The notes beneath the pieces were generated by a model, which was not told the DNA's origin, did not search any database, and saw only the letters and a program-made list of their open reading frames with translations. Position numbers and translations under genes: made by a program. From the NCBI GenBank assembly GCA_020053795.1, contig JAGVMN010000051.1:1-57321 (forward strand): 57,321 bases of DNA. The letters run 5' to 3'. Origin of the DNA: Bacteroidia bacterium. Its GTDB lineage: Bacteria; Bacteroidota; Bacteroidia; NS11-12g; UBA9320. Below are positions 42,353 to 52,393 of the stretch, piece by piece (position 1 is the first letter of the stretch; each line of letters begins with the position of its first letter).

Positions 42353-43535
42353 GAAAATACTCATTGGGGTTACAGGGAGTATTGCAGCCTATAAAATGGC
42401 GATACTTACGCGACAATTGGTAAAAAATGGTGCGGAAGTCAGAATTATTATGACCCCTGACGCTTCTTTTTTTATCACACCGCTGACCTTGTCAACTTTA
42501 TCAAAAAATCCGGTATTGATGGACAATTTTGATAGAACGAGTGGACAATGGAATAGCCATGTGGAACTGGGTTTGTGGGCCGATGTTTTCCTAATAGCAC
42601 CGGCTACCGCCAATACCATAGGTAAAATGGCAAACGGAATTTGCGACAACCTTTTGTTGGCTGCATATTTTTCGGCACGTTCCAAGGTAGTGGTTGCTCC
42701 TGCGATGGATATAGACATGTACCAACACCCTGCCGTTGTAAAAAATATTCAAAAAATTAAGGAATTTGGCAACCACGTTATTCCCGCAGAAGAAGGGGAA
42801 CTCGCCAGCGGCCTTGTTGGTGAAGGGAGAATGGCTGAACCGGAGCATATTGTCAACTACCTGCTTGCTCACTTTAATAACGCCAAAAAACTGGCCAGCA
42901 AGAAAGTGCTTGTAAACGCCGGACCCACTTACGAAATGATAGACCCGGTCCGTTATATTGGCAATTTTTCAAGTGGTAAAATGGGTGTGGCCATAGCAGA
43001 AGTTTTGTGTGACTTTGGTGCTGAAGTTCATTTAGTACTTGGCCCAAACACCATGAAGCCATCGAATAATAATATGCAGGTTTATGAGGTGATGAGTGCT
43101 CTGAAAATGCAGGAAACATGCTCTGAGCTTTTTCCAAAAATGGATGCGGCTATTCTAGCTGCGGCTGTGGCCGATTTTCAACCTGATTACATATCTGATA
43201 TAAAGATTAAGAAACAACAAGATTCTTTATCATTGAATCTCGTTAAAACACCGGACACGCTTGAAACACTTTCAGCCATGAAGAAAAAGGGACAAATTTT
43301 GGCCGGCTTTGCTTTGGAGACAAACAACGAATTGGAAAACGCCAAACAAAAACTTATTTCCAAGAAACTTGACTTCATTGTATTGAACTCATTGACCGAC
43401 ATTGATGCAGGTTTTGGAAAAGATACAAACAAAATTACTATTATTGACCCTGATGGATTTATGCAGACTTTTGACGCCAAACCAAAAAAAGAAGTTGCCG
43501 TTGATATTATTGAGCATTTAATCGGGAAATTATAG
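42339..43535 (+). CDS. coaBC: Phosphopantothenoylcysteine decarboxylase / phosphopantothenate-cysteine ligase
   Basis: The product is 398 aa, bifunctional in coenzyme A synthesis. The N-terminal flavoprotein CoaC domain has KILIGVTGSIAAYKMA, SHVELGLWADVFLIAPATANTIGKMANGICDNLL and PAMDIDMY. The C-terminal CoaB ligase has VLVNAGPTYEMIDPVRYIGNFSSGKMG, AAVADFQPDY and GFALETNNE. Its start overlaps rpoZ by 14 nt. Confidence 0.95.
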   Translation: MLHNKKILIGVTGSIAAYKMAILTRQLVKNGAEVRIIMTPDASFFITPLTLSTLSKNPVLMDNFDRTSGQWNSHVELGLWADVFLIAPATANTIGKMANGICDNLLLAAYFSARSKVVVAPAMDIDMYQHPAVVKNIQKIKEFGNHVIPAEEGELASGLVGEGRMAEPEHIVNYLLAHFNNAKKLASKKVLVNAGPTYEMIDPVRYIGNFSSGKMGVAIAEVLCDFGAEVHLVLGPNTMKPSNNNMQVYEVMSALKMQETCSELFPKMDAAILAAAVADFQPDYISDIKIKKQQDSLSLNLVKTPDTLETLSAMKKKGQILAGFALETNNELENAKQKLISKKLDFIVLNSLTDIDAGFGKDTNKITIIDPDGFMQTFDAKPKKEVAVDIIEHLIGKL

Positions 43536-43536
43536 T

Positions 43537-44439
43537 ATGAAGAAAGTAATATCCGCAGTCATATTTCTGATTATACTGCCATTCAATAACTTGCAGGCAC
43601 AAGAGTTGAATTGTTCTGTCAATATAGTTTCTACTCAGGTTCAAACCACCAATAAAGACATTTTTGATGACCTGAAAACATCCATCGTTCAATTCATGAA
43701 CAACAGAAAATGGACGGAAGAAAAAATTCAGAATCAGGAAAGAATAGACTGCACTTTTATCATCGAGATTTTAAAGTTCAATATTGACCAATTTGAAGGA
43801 AGGATTACCATCCAATCAAGCCGACCTGTCTATGGTACAGATTATAATTCAATAATATTTAAGCATATAGATGATGATTTCGTTTTTCAATACGCCCAGT
43901 TGCAGTCCATGGATTTTCAGGAAAATGGTTATTCCTCAAATTTAACTTCTGTTTTAGCTTTCTATGCCTATTTAATTCTGGCTATGGATTTCGATTCATA
44001 TTCACTCTATGGGGGGCAAGCATTTTACGACAAAGCAATGGCAGTGCGAAATGCAGCCATCAACATACCGGGCTGGGGGCCACAGGATGGTAAAGGAAAC
44101 AGAAACCGTTATTATTTGATAGAGAATCTGATAGACGATCGTTTCAAACCCTTAAGGACTGCTTTTTACCAATACCATCTCAAAGGACTTGATTTAATGA
44201 GCAAGGATATAGAGGCAGGCCGAAATGGAATTTATGACGCTTTGCTGAATGTAAAAATCATTTTTGAAATATTACCCAACTCGGCTGTCATCAAAGTTTT
44301 CTTCAACGCAAAATCTACAGAATTGATAAATATCTATTCCAAAGCCTCTCCCAGTACAAAAAATAAAGTGTTTGAATTACTCTCAAAAATTGATCCCTCA
44401 AACCGGAATAATTATGAGACAGGGATAATAAAAAAATAA
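43537..44439 (+). CDS. DUF4835 family secreted protein
   Basis: The product is 300 aa with a signal peptide (VISAVIFLIILPFNNLQAQEL). The mature part, LNCSVNIVSTQVQTTNKDIFDDLKTSI, WTEEKIQNQERIDCTFII, IQSSRPVYGTDYNSIIF and AFYAYLILAMDFDSYSLYGG, fits DUF4835, a Bacteroidota family nearly always found right after coaBC, as here (1 nt gap). Its function is not known. Periplasmic or outer-membrane location is inferred from the signal peptide. Confidence 0.85.
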   Translation: MKKVISAVIFLIILPFNNLQAQELNCSVNIVSTQVQTTNKDIFDDLKTSIVQFMNNRKWTEEKIQNQERIDCTFIIEILKFNIDQFEGRITIQSSRPVYGTDYNSIIFKHIDDDFVFQYAQLQSMDFQENGYSSNLTSVLAFYAYLILAMDFDSYSLYGGQAFYDKAMAVRNAAINIPGWGPQDGKGNRNRYYLIENLIDDRFKPLRTAFYQYHLKGLDLMSKDIEAGRNGIYDALLNVKIIFEILPNSAVIKVFFNAKSTELINIYSKASPSTKNKVFELLSKIDPSNRNNYETGIIKK

Positions 44440-44461
44440 TTCTTTATTTGAAAATTTGAAA

Positions 44462-45481
44462 ATGAAATCCTTGAAAGTAAATGACACTTCAAGCCGTAAA
44501 GCAGACCATATTCAAATGACTTTTGACGCCCAGGTCGGGCAAAATGATCAAAGATTCTATTACGAACCGCTGCTTAGCGAACACCCAATACCAGTAGCAA
44601 CCTTACCCGAATTTGAACTTGCGGAAAAAAAACTCAGTCTCCCTGTTTGGGTTTCGAGCATGACCGGCGGGGCAGAACTTGCAGGTCGGATAAATCACAA
44701 TCTTGCACTTGCGTGTAAAGCCTTTGGAATGGGTATGGGGCTTGGATCCTGCCGTATCATTCTGGATGACAATAAACACTTGCCCGATTTTCAGGTTAGG
44801 AAACAAATAGGCGACAACCAACCTTTGTTTGCCAATCTGGGCATAGCACAGATTGAAACTTTGCTGAAGAACAAACAGGCCAGAAAAATTACAGAACTGA
44901 TTGATAAGCTGGATGCCGACGGATTGATCGTTCATGTGAACCCTTTGCAGGAATGGCTGCAACCGGAAGGTGACCGAATAGAAAACCCTCCAATCGAGAC
45001 GATAAAAAGATTGCTGGATGTTTTTCACAAACCTGTAATTGTAAAAGAAGTAGGTCAGGGCATGGGACCAGATAGCCTGAAAGAACTTTTCAAGCTTCCG
45101 CTGGAAGCCATAGATTTCGGGGCACATGGCGGAACTAATTTCGCTCAGTTGGAGTTGTTGCGTTCTGAAGAAACATCCCGTGATTATTACGAAAAGATTG
45201 TACACCTTGGCCACAATGCCGAAGAAATGGTTGGTTTTACCAACTGTATTTTAGAAGAGTTGGGCGAAAAAGCCCTCTGCAAAAAAGTGATCATTTCCGG
45301 TGGGGTGAAAGACTTTTTAGATGGGTATTATTTAATCAACAAGGTTGAATGTCCTGCTATTTACGGACAGGCCAGCACGCTGCTCAAATTTGCCATGCAA
45401 TCATACGAAGAACTTTGCCAGCACATTGAATTGCAAAAAGCGGGCTTGCTTCTGGCTCATTCTTTTTTGAAAGTGAGATGA
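44462..45481 (+). CDS. fni: Type 2 isopentenyl-diphosphate delta-isomerase
   Basis: The product is 339 aa from ATG 44462. It is an FMN-dependent TIM-barrel enzyme converting IPP to DMAPP. Motifs are SSRKADHIQMTFDAQV, VSSMTGGAELAG, GMGLGSCRI, GLIVHVNPLQEWLQPEGDR, VIVKEVGQGMGP and AIDFGAHGGTNFAQLE. With the HMG-CoA reductase 740 bp downstream it marks a mevalonate-type isoprenoid route. The following lipoprotein gene overlaps it by 4 nt. Confidence 0.93.
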   Translation: MKSLKVNDTSSRKADHIQMTFDAQVGQNDQRFYYEPLLSEHPIPVATLPEFELAEKKLSLPVWVSSMTGGAELAGRINHNLALACKAFGMGMGLGSCRIILDDNKHLPDFQVRKQIGDNQPLFANLGIAQIETLLKNKQARKITELIDKLDADGLIVHVNPLQEWLQPEGDRIENPPIETIKRLLDVFHKPVIVKEVGQGMGPDSLKELFKLPLEAIDFGAHGGTNFAQLELLRSEETSRDYYEKIVHLGHNAEEMVGFTNCILEELGEKALCKKVIISGGVKDFLDGYYLINKVECPAIYGQASTLLKFAMQSYEELCQHIELQKAGLLLAHSFLKVR

Positions 45482-46158
45482 GATCTTTCTATTCAATGAT
45501 TCTGACGGTTCTCTTCAACGGTTTTATATCGAGTCATTTGATGGTGAATACTTCAGTCATATTATTACTCACACTGACAAGTTGTTCTAACTCAGACAAA
45601 AGTGAGATAAATCAACATTTAAAATCCTCACTTAAAGGTCGAATTATGGTTCTTGATACGACCCCATCGAATTTACTTAGCAATGTTGGCTGGAGAGAAT
45701 CATTTGATAGTGGCAACTTTAGCATTATTAGGAGGTATTATAACTCCAATATCAAGTATGTTGAAAGTCGTGAAAATAAACTAACAGAACTTTGTGATTG
45801 GCAGGAGTGGTACAAAAATGGGAATATCAAAAAAGAAGGAACTATGACCAATAGCAGTCACCAATATGTAGGCATTTGGAAATATTATTCTCCTTCAGGA
45901 AAGCTTGACAGCGTGGTTGACCACGACAAGACCTATCCTATACCTTATTTCAAAGCATTAAAAATTGCTAAAACATATGGGTTCAGTATGCCCGATATGG
46001 AAGTGACTCTAACATGGGAAAAGGATAAAGTATATTACCAAGTTGCTCGTTGGAGAGAGAGTCAGGATCACAACGGACAAACGGCTGAATATATTTACAT
46101 AGATACGAAAACCGGCGTAGTCACAAGGCCTGACAAGCTCCTAATAAGTATTTACTAA
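45478..46158 (+). CDS. Lipoprotein with a MORN-like motif
   Basis: 226 aa from ATG 45478 (ATGA overlap with fni) or 205 aa from ATG 45541 (MVNTSVILLLTLTSC). The shorter form places a clean lipobox (LTSC) at residue 15 and may be the real start. The middle has EWYKNGNIKKEGTM and GIWKYYSPSGKLDSVVD, two MORN-like (MORN_2) units. The C-terminus (EYIYIDTKTGVVT) has a PepSY-like look. The function is unknown. It sits between two mevalonate-pathway genes without an evident link to them. Confidence 0.65.
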   Translation: MRSFYSMILTVLFNGFISSHLMVNTSVILLLTLTSCSNSDKSEINQHLKSSLKGRIMVLDTTPSNLLSNVGWRESFDSGNFSIIRRYYNSNIKYVESRENKLTELCDWQEWYKNGNIKKEGTMTNSSHQYVGIWKYYSPSGKLDSVVDHDKTYPIPYFKALKIAKTYGFSMPDMEVTLTWEKDKVYYQVARWRESQDHNGQTAEYIYIDTKTGVVTRPDKLLISIY

Positions 46159-46207
46159 AAATGGGACTCTTAAGCAAATTACCATATCCCAACAAGTAAA
46201 ATAAAAC

Positions 46208-46214
46208 AGGAGGT
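46208..46214 (+). promoter_or_regulatory. Strong Shine-Dalgarno AGGAGGT before HMG-CoA reductase
   Basis: A seven-base anti-SD match, 6 nt before ATG 46221. Other starts I examined in this window lack such a site, as expected in Bacteroidota, so it stands out. Confidence 0.75.
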
Positions 46215-46220
46215 GGAAGC

Positions 46221-47543
46221 ATGACCAAAATAAAAGGCTTTTCAAAACTGAACAAAGAGGCCAGAGTAGATTGGGTAATAAGCAACTACCTCCAAGACCC
46301 AAAGAAAAGTCTGAGGCTTTTGAAAAGCTATTGGCACAGCGATGATGATGTGCAAAAACTGCATGATGAATTCGTAGAAAATACGATCACTAATTTCTTC
46401 ATGCCCTTTGGGGTGGCACCCAATTTCCTGATTAACGGAAAAGATTATTGTCTTCCGCTGGTAACCGAAGAAAGTTCAGTGGTAGCTGCCATGTCCAAGG
46501 CCGCCCGTTTTTGGTCCGAGCGGGGTGGTTTTCATTCTCAGGTCATTTCAACAATCAAAACTGGTCATGTTCATTTCTTGTGGCACGGAAAGGAGAAGGA
46601 ACTCCTCTCCCATTTCTTTGAGAAAATAAAGCCGCTTTTCTTCTCACAAACCGAACATCTTACCAAAAACATGGTTGCCCGTGGTGGTGGTATTGTTGAT
46701 GTATTATTGGTCGACCGAAGCCATCTGGAACCCGGTTATTATCAGTTGAAGGCCACTTTCGAAACCTGTGACAGCATGGGGGCCAACTTCATCAATTCGC
46801 TGTTAGAGGAATTTATCAGAATCTTTCTGGCAGAAGCAGAAAAAAGTTTGGACCTGATTCCAAATAAAATCGAGATCATCATGGGTATTCTGAGCAACTA
46901 TACCCCCGATTGTCTGGTGCGTTGCGAAGCAACCTGCCCCGTTTCATATCTTCCGCACGATAAAAATATTTCTTCGGCACAATTTGCAGCTAAGTTTCTA
47001 AAGGCCATACGAATTGCGGAGATTGAACCTTACAGGGCCGTGACTCATAATAAAGGCATCATGAACGGGGTGGACGCTTTGGTGATTGCAACCGGCAATG
47101 ATTTCAGAGCCATCGAGGCGGGTGTTCATGCGTTTGCCGCCAAAACCGGAACTTATTCCAGCCTTAGCCACGCCGAAATAAACGATGATAATTTCCGGTT
47201 TTACATGGACATTCCTCTGGCATTAGGGACAATAGGCGGCCTGACCACCCTTCACCCCATGGCCAAATTTTCTCTCCAGCTTTTGGGGAAACCTGATGCC
47301 CGGACTTTGATGATGATTATAGCAGCGGCGGGGGTTTCCCAGAATTTTTCAGCCATCCGGTCTTTGATTACCACCGGAATTCAGAAAGGTCACATGAAAA
47401 TGCACCTGTTGAATATACTCAATCAGCTTGGGGCCTCAGATTTAGAGAAAGAAAAAATTATCGCCTTGTTCAAAAATAAAGTTCCGAGCCATAGTGCTGT
47501 TGTAAAGGCTTTTGAAGAGATGAAAGAAGGTATGCAGCCTTAA
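46221..47543 (+). CDS. Hydroxymethylglutaryl-CoA reductase, class II (degradative type)
   Basis: The product is 440 aa, the class II length. Motifs are VENTITNFFMPFGVAPNF, PLVTEESSVVAAMSKAARF (catalytic Glu), ATGNDFRAIEAGVHAFAA (catalytic Asp region), IPLALGTIGGLTTLHP and TTGIQKGHMKMH (catalytic His). There is no membrane segment. Class II enzymes work in either direction with NAD(H) or NADP(H); with fni nearby, a biosynthetic mevalonate role is likely. The start has a perfect Shine-Dalgarno, unusual here, which hints at horizontal origin. Confidence 0.92.
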   Translation: MTKIKGFSKLNKEARVDWVISNYLQDPKKSLRLLKSYWHSDDDVQKLHDEFVENTITNFFMPFGVAPNFLINGKDYCLPLVTEESSVVAAMSKAARFWSERGGFHSQVISTIKTGHVHFLWHGKEKELLSHFFEKIKPLFFSQTEHLTKNMVARGGGIVDVLLVDRSHLEPGYYQLKATFETCDSMGANFINSLLEEFIRIFLAEAEKSLDLIPNKIEIIMGILSNYTPDCLVRCEATCPVSYLPHDKNISSAQFAAKFLKAIRIAEIEPYRAVTHNKGIMNGVDALVIATGNDFRAIEAGVHAFAAKTGTYSSLSHAEINDDNFRFYMDIPLALGTIGGLTTLHPMAKFSLQLLGKPDARTLMMIIAAAGVSQNFSAIRSLITTGIQKGHMKMHLLNILNQLGASDLEKEKIIALFKNKVPSHSAVVKAFEEMKEGMQP

Positions 47544-47661
47544 TAATTCCCAGGTTTCAATGCGTCTTCGTCCTGGCATCCCTAAACGGGCAAGTTTTTA
47601 ATTCATACCTCCAAAAATCAGAAACGAAAAGCACACTTCAAAACAACTACAGAGTTTAATC

Positions 47662-47925
47662 ATGGATAATCTGAAGGAAAGCCGCAAGGAATGGATGTTA
47701 GCGATGATGGAAAGTGCCGTAAGCAAAAACAGTAATGTTAAATTTCGTCAGTTTTGGCAACATCACAACAAACCTATAGAACTTTGGAGTGCGGAAGTTA
47801 TAGACCAAAAGGCAGATTACATACACAACAATCCTGTTGTTTCAGGGTTTGTATATGAGCCGCATCATTGGAAATACAGTAGTGCTATTAAACTATACAG
47901 GCGAAAAAGGAGTTTTAGAAATTGA
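47662..47925 (+). pseudogene. RAYT transposase, C-terminal fragment
   Basis: The 87-residue frame matches the last part of RAYT proteins: KESRKEWMLAMMESA, KFRQFWQHHNKPIELWSAE, then DYIHNNPVVSGFV with the presumed catalytic Tyr, and HHWKYSSAIKLY. The N-terminal two thirds with the HUH histidines are absent upstream, where only 118 bp of non-matching sequence separate it from the HMG-CoA reductase stop. It is therefore a 5'-truncated relic. A REP-like hairpin follows 35 bp after its stop. Confidence 0.8.
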
Positions 47926-47959
47926 ATTTGAATGAATGGAACAAAAAGATATTTTCGAT

Positions 47960-47982
47960 GGTACGAGTTGCAAACTCGCACC
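47960..47982. repeat. REP-like hairpin GGTACGAGTT/AACTCGCACC
   Basis: A 10-bp stem (GGTACGAGTT at 47960-47969; AACTCGCACC at 47973-47982) with one A-C mismatch and loop GCA. It lies just downstream of the RAYT fragment. Its layout (GGT at the base) differs from the GGTG-apex hairpins elsewhere in the window, so it belongs to another REP family. Confidence 0.7.
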
Positions 47983-48315
47983 AGCATTGAGGAATATTGA
48001 TGTTGTTGCTTATGTTAAGGGGTATGTTGTCATGATTTTTCTTTTAAGTGTTAAATTCCCATTCTCACTTATGTCTCATCGAAAAAATGAAAAAAGACTT
48101 TCGATAAGCAAAGTCCACCGGGCCTTGCCCGTCTAAAATAATAAGCCTCATAATTCGTATGACATTTTTGTTTTTATTTTTTAAAATCAGAATTTGAGAT
48201 AAACCCAATTGAACGAAGCAACATCAAGTTATTCCAAACATCAACTGTCAAAATGTCCAACTCAATTTCTGACAGAAACTGCCATCTCATGTAAAAAAGT
48301 GACATCCGTCCTTTG

Positions 48316-48328
48316 GCACATAATGTGC
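48316..48328. promoter_or_regulatory. Palindrome GCACATAATGTGC upstream of groES
   Basis: A perfect 6-bp dyad around one base, 40 bp before the groES ATG. It could be an operator, but it is short and unlike the HrcA CIRCE element (TTAGCACTC-N9-GAGTGCTAA), which I did not find. The rest of 48137-48368 shows no clear TAnnTTTG box. Confidence 0.3.
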
Positions 48329-48368
48329 AGGCGAGGCTTCGTCTAAAAAACCAAATAAATAAAAATCT

Positions 48369-48638
48369 ATGAATATTACACCTTTAGCAGACAGGGTTCT
48401 GGTAGAACCCGCCGCGGCAGAAGAGAAAACAGCTGGCGGACTTTACATTCCGGACACCGCCAAAGAGAAACCACAAAAAGGGAAAGTGGTAGCTGTTGGG
48501 GCCGGCAAGAAAGACGAGCCTATGACAGTTAAAGTGGGAAACACTGTGTTGTATGGCAAGTATTCAGGCACCGAAATTACCGTTGATGGTAAAGACCTGT
48601 TGATGATGCGTGAAAGCGACATCCTGGCGATTGTTTAA
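48369..48638 (+). CDS. groES: Co-chaperonin GroES
   Basis: The product is 89 aa. [40 protein letters not shown], including the mobile loop ([10 protein letters not shown]), and the C-terminal [15 protein letters not shown] are classic Cpn10. It forms the heptameric lid of GroEL. groEL follows after 37 bp. Confidence 0.97.
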   Translation: MNITPLADRVLVEPAAAEEKTAGGLYIPDTAKEKPQKGKVVAVGAGKKDEPMTVKVGNTVLYGKYSGTEITVDGKDLLMMRESDILAIV

Positions 48639-48645
48639 TTTGTAA

Positions 48646-50316
<1,671 letters not shown>

Positions 50317-50340
50317 TAAAGACGCTTTCCAAATACACAG

Positions 50341-50373
50341 AAACCCGGGGCTTGATTGCTTCGGGTTTTTTTG
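50341..50373 (+). terminator. Rho-independent terminator of groES-groEL
   Basis: AAACCCG at 50341-50347 pairs with CGGGTTT at 50362-50368, followed by a T run interrupted by one G. It lies 24 bp after the groEL stop. Confidence 0.8.
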
Positions 50374-50401
50374 TTTTAAAGTGTTTCTATGCTCCTAATG
50401 A

Positions 50402-50425
50402 TCTGATGGAAACACCCGACAGCAC
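50402..50425. repeat. Degenerate REP-like element related to 4089-4115
   Basis: The stretch GGAAACACC, one base, then GACAGCAC is shared with 4096-4114 in the same order, and flanking bases (TC-G-TGG) also match with substitutions. The left arm here (TCTGATG) has lost pairing with the right arm, so this is a decayed hairpin. It lies between the groEL terminator and another RAYT fragment. Confidence 0.5.
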
Positions 50426-50429
50426 TATA

Positions 50430-50783
50430 AAGTTGTTGTTTTTATTCTCAGAAATAAATTTAACCTGTAATTCAACCTGTTTTCTCCACTTTTATAAAAC
50501 GGCTTATTAGTCATGATTTCAGTGGTTGCCTTATGAGAGTTGCTTTCGTCGGAAAACAAAACCATGGGCAAATAATAAAATGAAGCAACGGGAAAACCTA
50601 CTTCGCGAAGTGCTGACCATCGAAATTAACAGCACAGACAGAGGCTTGGTTGAATCGTATGCTGATATAGATGCCAATCGTCAGGGGAAATTTGAAAGTA
50701 AACCGCATCAAGACAGTTCGAGAAACATCTTGAAGAATGAATTTTGCCCAAGGATGGTGTTTTTTACCAACCTTCCAAAGGTA
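50430..50783. other. Intergenic stretch without a recognisable gene
   Basis: A plus-strand frame is open over 50526-50900 (KQRENLLREVLTIEINSTDRG in its first part), but it has no start context, overlaps the RAYT relic on the other strand and resembles nothing I know. It may be decayed accessory sequence. I see no RNA gene. Confidence 0.4.
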
Positions 50784-50972
50784 TTAGATATGTTCCGCAT
50801 AATGCGTCATAAAACGCCATTCATCAATGCTAAGCAGATAATATTTTGCCGAAGAATTACGGTAATTTTCAGGAATATCGGTCAAAGTCCATTTGCCTGA
50901 GAATGGATTATTGTGAATATAACCCAACTTTTGTTCCACTACTTTTCTATTGTACACAGTCAGCGATAAAGA
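50784..50972 (-). pseudogene. RAYT transposase, C-terminal fragment
   Basis: On the minus strand the frame reads YNRKVVEQKLGYIHNNPFSGKW, then YRNSSAKYYL and DEWRFMTHYAE, the C-terminal helix and tail of a RAYT of the EQKLDYIHNNP type. Upstream of residue 17 the frame no longer matches and meets an IS5-like transposase fragment running the other way at about 50997. The HUH part is missing. Confidence 0.75.
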
Positions 50973-50996
50973 AGTAGGCGGGTTGAGACAGGACGG

Positions 50997-51245
50997 GTGT
51001 TTTGTGGAATAAAAGTGCATTACCGTTTAGCCAGCAATTATTTAAAGGGCTTACCTGGCGATCCAATTAATATTCTCTTGGCAGCGGCAGCCCTCAATTT
51101 CAAGCGGTTCATCCGCCTGAAGATGAACACCCTTTTGCGAAGGATCTATAACACTATATGGTTCATTACACAAGGCTGGAATCTCTGGTCAAAATTTTAC
51201 CCAATCCAAATTTTATCCTTTCAGTGGAAAATGAGACTTTTTTAG
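50997..51245 (+). pseudogene. IS5-like transposase, C-terminal fragment
   Basis: The frame includes RLASNYLKGLPGDPINILLAAAALNFKRFIR, which matches the last part of DDE transposases of the IS5/IS1182 type (YLKG..GD.IN.LLAAAA.N.KK..R, around and after the catalytic Glu). The frame ends KMRLF-stop, followed by AGGGTTGACAAATTA, similar to the 3' ends of such elements. The first two thirds of the transposase and the left inverted repeat are absent, so this is a solo 3' end. Confidence 0.7.
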
Positions 51246-51345
51246 GGTTGACAAATTAAAGGGTCACTGTTCCCCGCAGGTCCCAAAGGTAAAAGTCAGG
51301 CAGAGATCAATTTGGAAAGGACATCTGAAACCGGTGGTTTTTTAG

Positions 51346-51353
51346 TATCTTTG
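51346..51353 (+). promoter_or_regulatory. -7 promoter box TATCTTTG
   Basis: A perfect TAnnTTTG, but 80 nt before ATG 51434, so the leader would be long for this genome. Moderately likely to serve the PfkB kinase and recJ. Confidence 0.35.
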
Positions 51354-51433
51354 ATATTACCGCAAATGTTAGAGGGGTTCAACGCTTTTTCTTGCAAAGC
51401 AAAAGGCCTTTATTTGCAGCTAAATCAGAATTT

Positions 51434-52360
51434 ATGAGTCTTCTTGTCATTGGGTCCGTAGCTTTCGATGCCATCGAAACCCCATTCGGAAAAACAGATA
51501 AAATCATAGGTGGAGCTGCCACCTATATTTCATTGTCTGCTTCATATTTCGCACAACCTGTAAATCTGGTGGCTGTTGTAGGAGAAGATTTTCCACATAA
51601 CGATATTGAACTTCTCAGAAGTCATGGGGTAGATACGGAAGGGCTTCAGATAAGAATTGGTGAAAAATCCTTCTTCTGGAAGGGCCGTTACCACAACGAT
51701 ATGAACAGTCGTGATACGCTGGCAACCGAGTTGAACGTCCTTGGCACCTTCGATCCTGTAATACCAAATGCTTATCAGGGTTGTGAATTCCTGATGTTGG
51801 GTAATTTGGCACCATCCGTTCAGCAGACCGTTCTCAACCGAATGTTTAAGCGTCCGAAATTGGTGGCCATGGACACGATGAATTTCTGGATGGAAGTTAG
51901 CCCTTCAGAATTAAGTCAGGCCATTGCAATGGTTGACATGCTGATCATCAACGACGAAGAAGCCCGTCAACTTTCAGGTGAATACAGCCTTGTAAAAGCC
52001 GCTAGAATTATTCGGGACATGGGGCCAAAATTTCTGATAATTAAAAAAGGAGAACATGGTGCCTTGCTTTTTCACGGAGCCAATATCTTTTTCTCTCCTG
52101 CCCTGCCATTGGAAGATGTTTTTGACCCGACCGGTGCCGGAGATACTTTTGCCGGTGGTTTTATGGGTTATCTCGCCAAAACCGGCGATATTTCTTTTGA
52201 CAATATGAAACGAGCCATTATTTACGGTTCGGCAATGGCTTCTTTTTGCGTAGAGAAATTCGGAACAGAAAGGCTGATAGGTTTGTTACAACAAGAGATA
52301 TCCGACAGGGTTTCAGACTTTATAATGCTTTCGCAGATAGATATGGAATTCATCTCATAA
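51434..52360 (+). CDS. PfkB family carbohydrate/nucleoside kinase
   Basis: The product is 308 aa from ATG 51434 (MSLLVIGSVAFDAIETPFG); the frame upstream to 51392 lacks family similarity. A ribokinase-like fold is shown by GGAATYISLSASYFA, VVGEDFPHNDIELLRSHGVDTEG and the anion-hole/catalytic motif DPTGAGDTFAGGFMGYLA (catalytic Asp). The substrate is unknown: the sequence lacks features I could use to name ribose, fructose or adenosine. It precedes recJ by 33 bp and is probably co-transcribed. Confidence 0.88.
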   Translation: MSLLVIGSVAFDAIETPFGKTDKIIGGAATYISLSASYFAQPVNLVAVVGEDFPHNDIELLRSHGVDTEGLQIRIGEKSFFWKGRYHNDMNSRDTLATELNVLGTFDPVIPNAYQGCEFLMLGNLAPSVQQTVLNRMFKRPKLVAMDTMNFWMEVSPSELSQAIAMVDMLIINDEEARQLSGEYSLVKAARIIRDMGPKFLIIKKGEHGALLFHGANIFFSPALPLEDVFDPTGAGDTFAGGFMGYLAKTGDISFDNMKRAIIYGSAMASFCVEKFGTERLIGLLQQEISDRVSDFIMLSQIDMEFIS

Positions 52361-52393
52361 CAATCCTATGTCTCCATTTTCATTCAATAACTC

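Noticed and set aside
44603-45214. 203-codon frame antisense to fni
   Set aside because: The opposite strand encodes a clear type 2 IPP isomerase, so this is a shadow frame.
47545-47600. Terminator after HMG-CoA reductase (CCAGG ... CCTGG)
   Set aside because: Only five paired bases with a long loop and no T run.
50526-50900. 124-codon plus-strand frame after groEL
   Set aside because: No recognisable similarity, and its second half is antisense to the RAYT relic.
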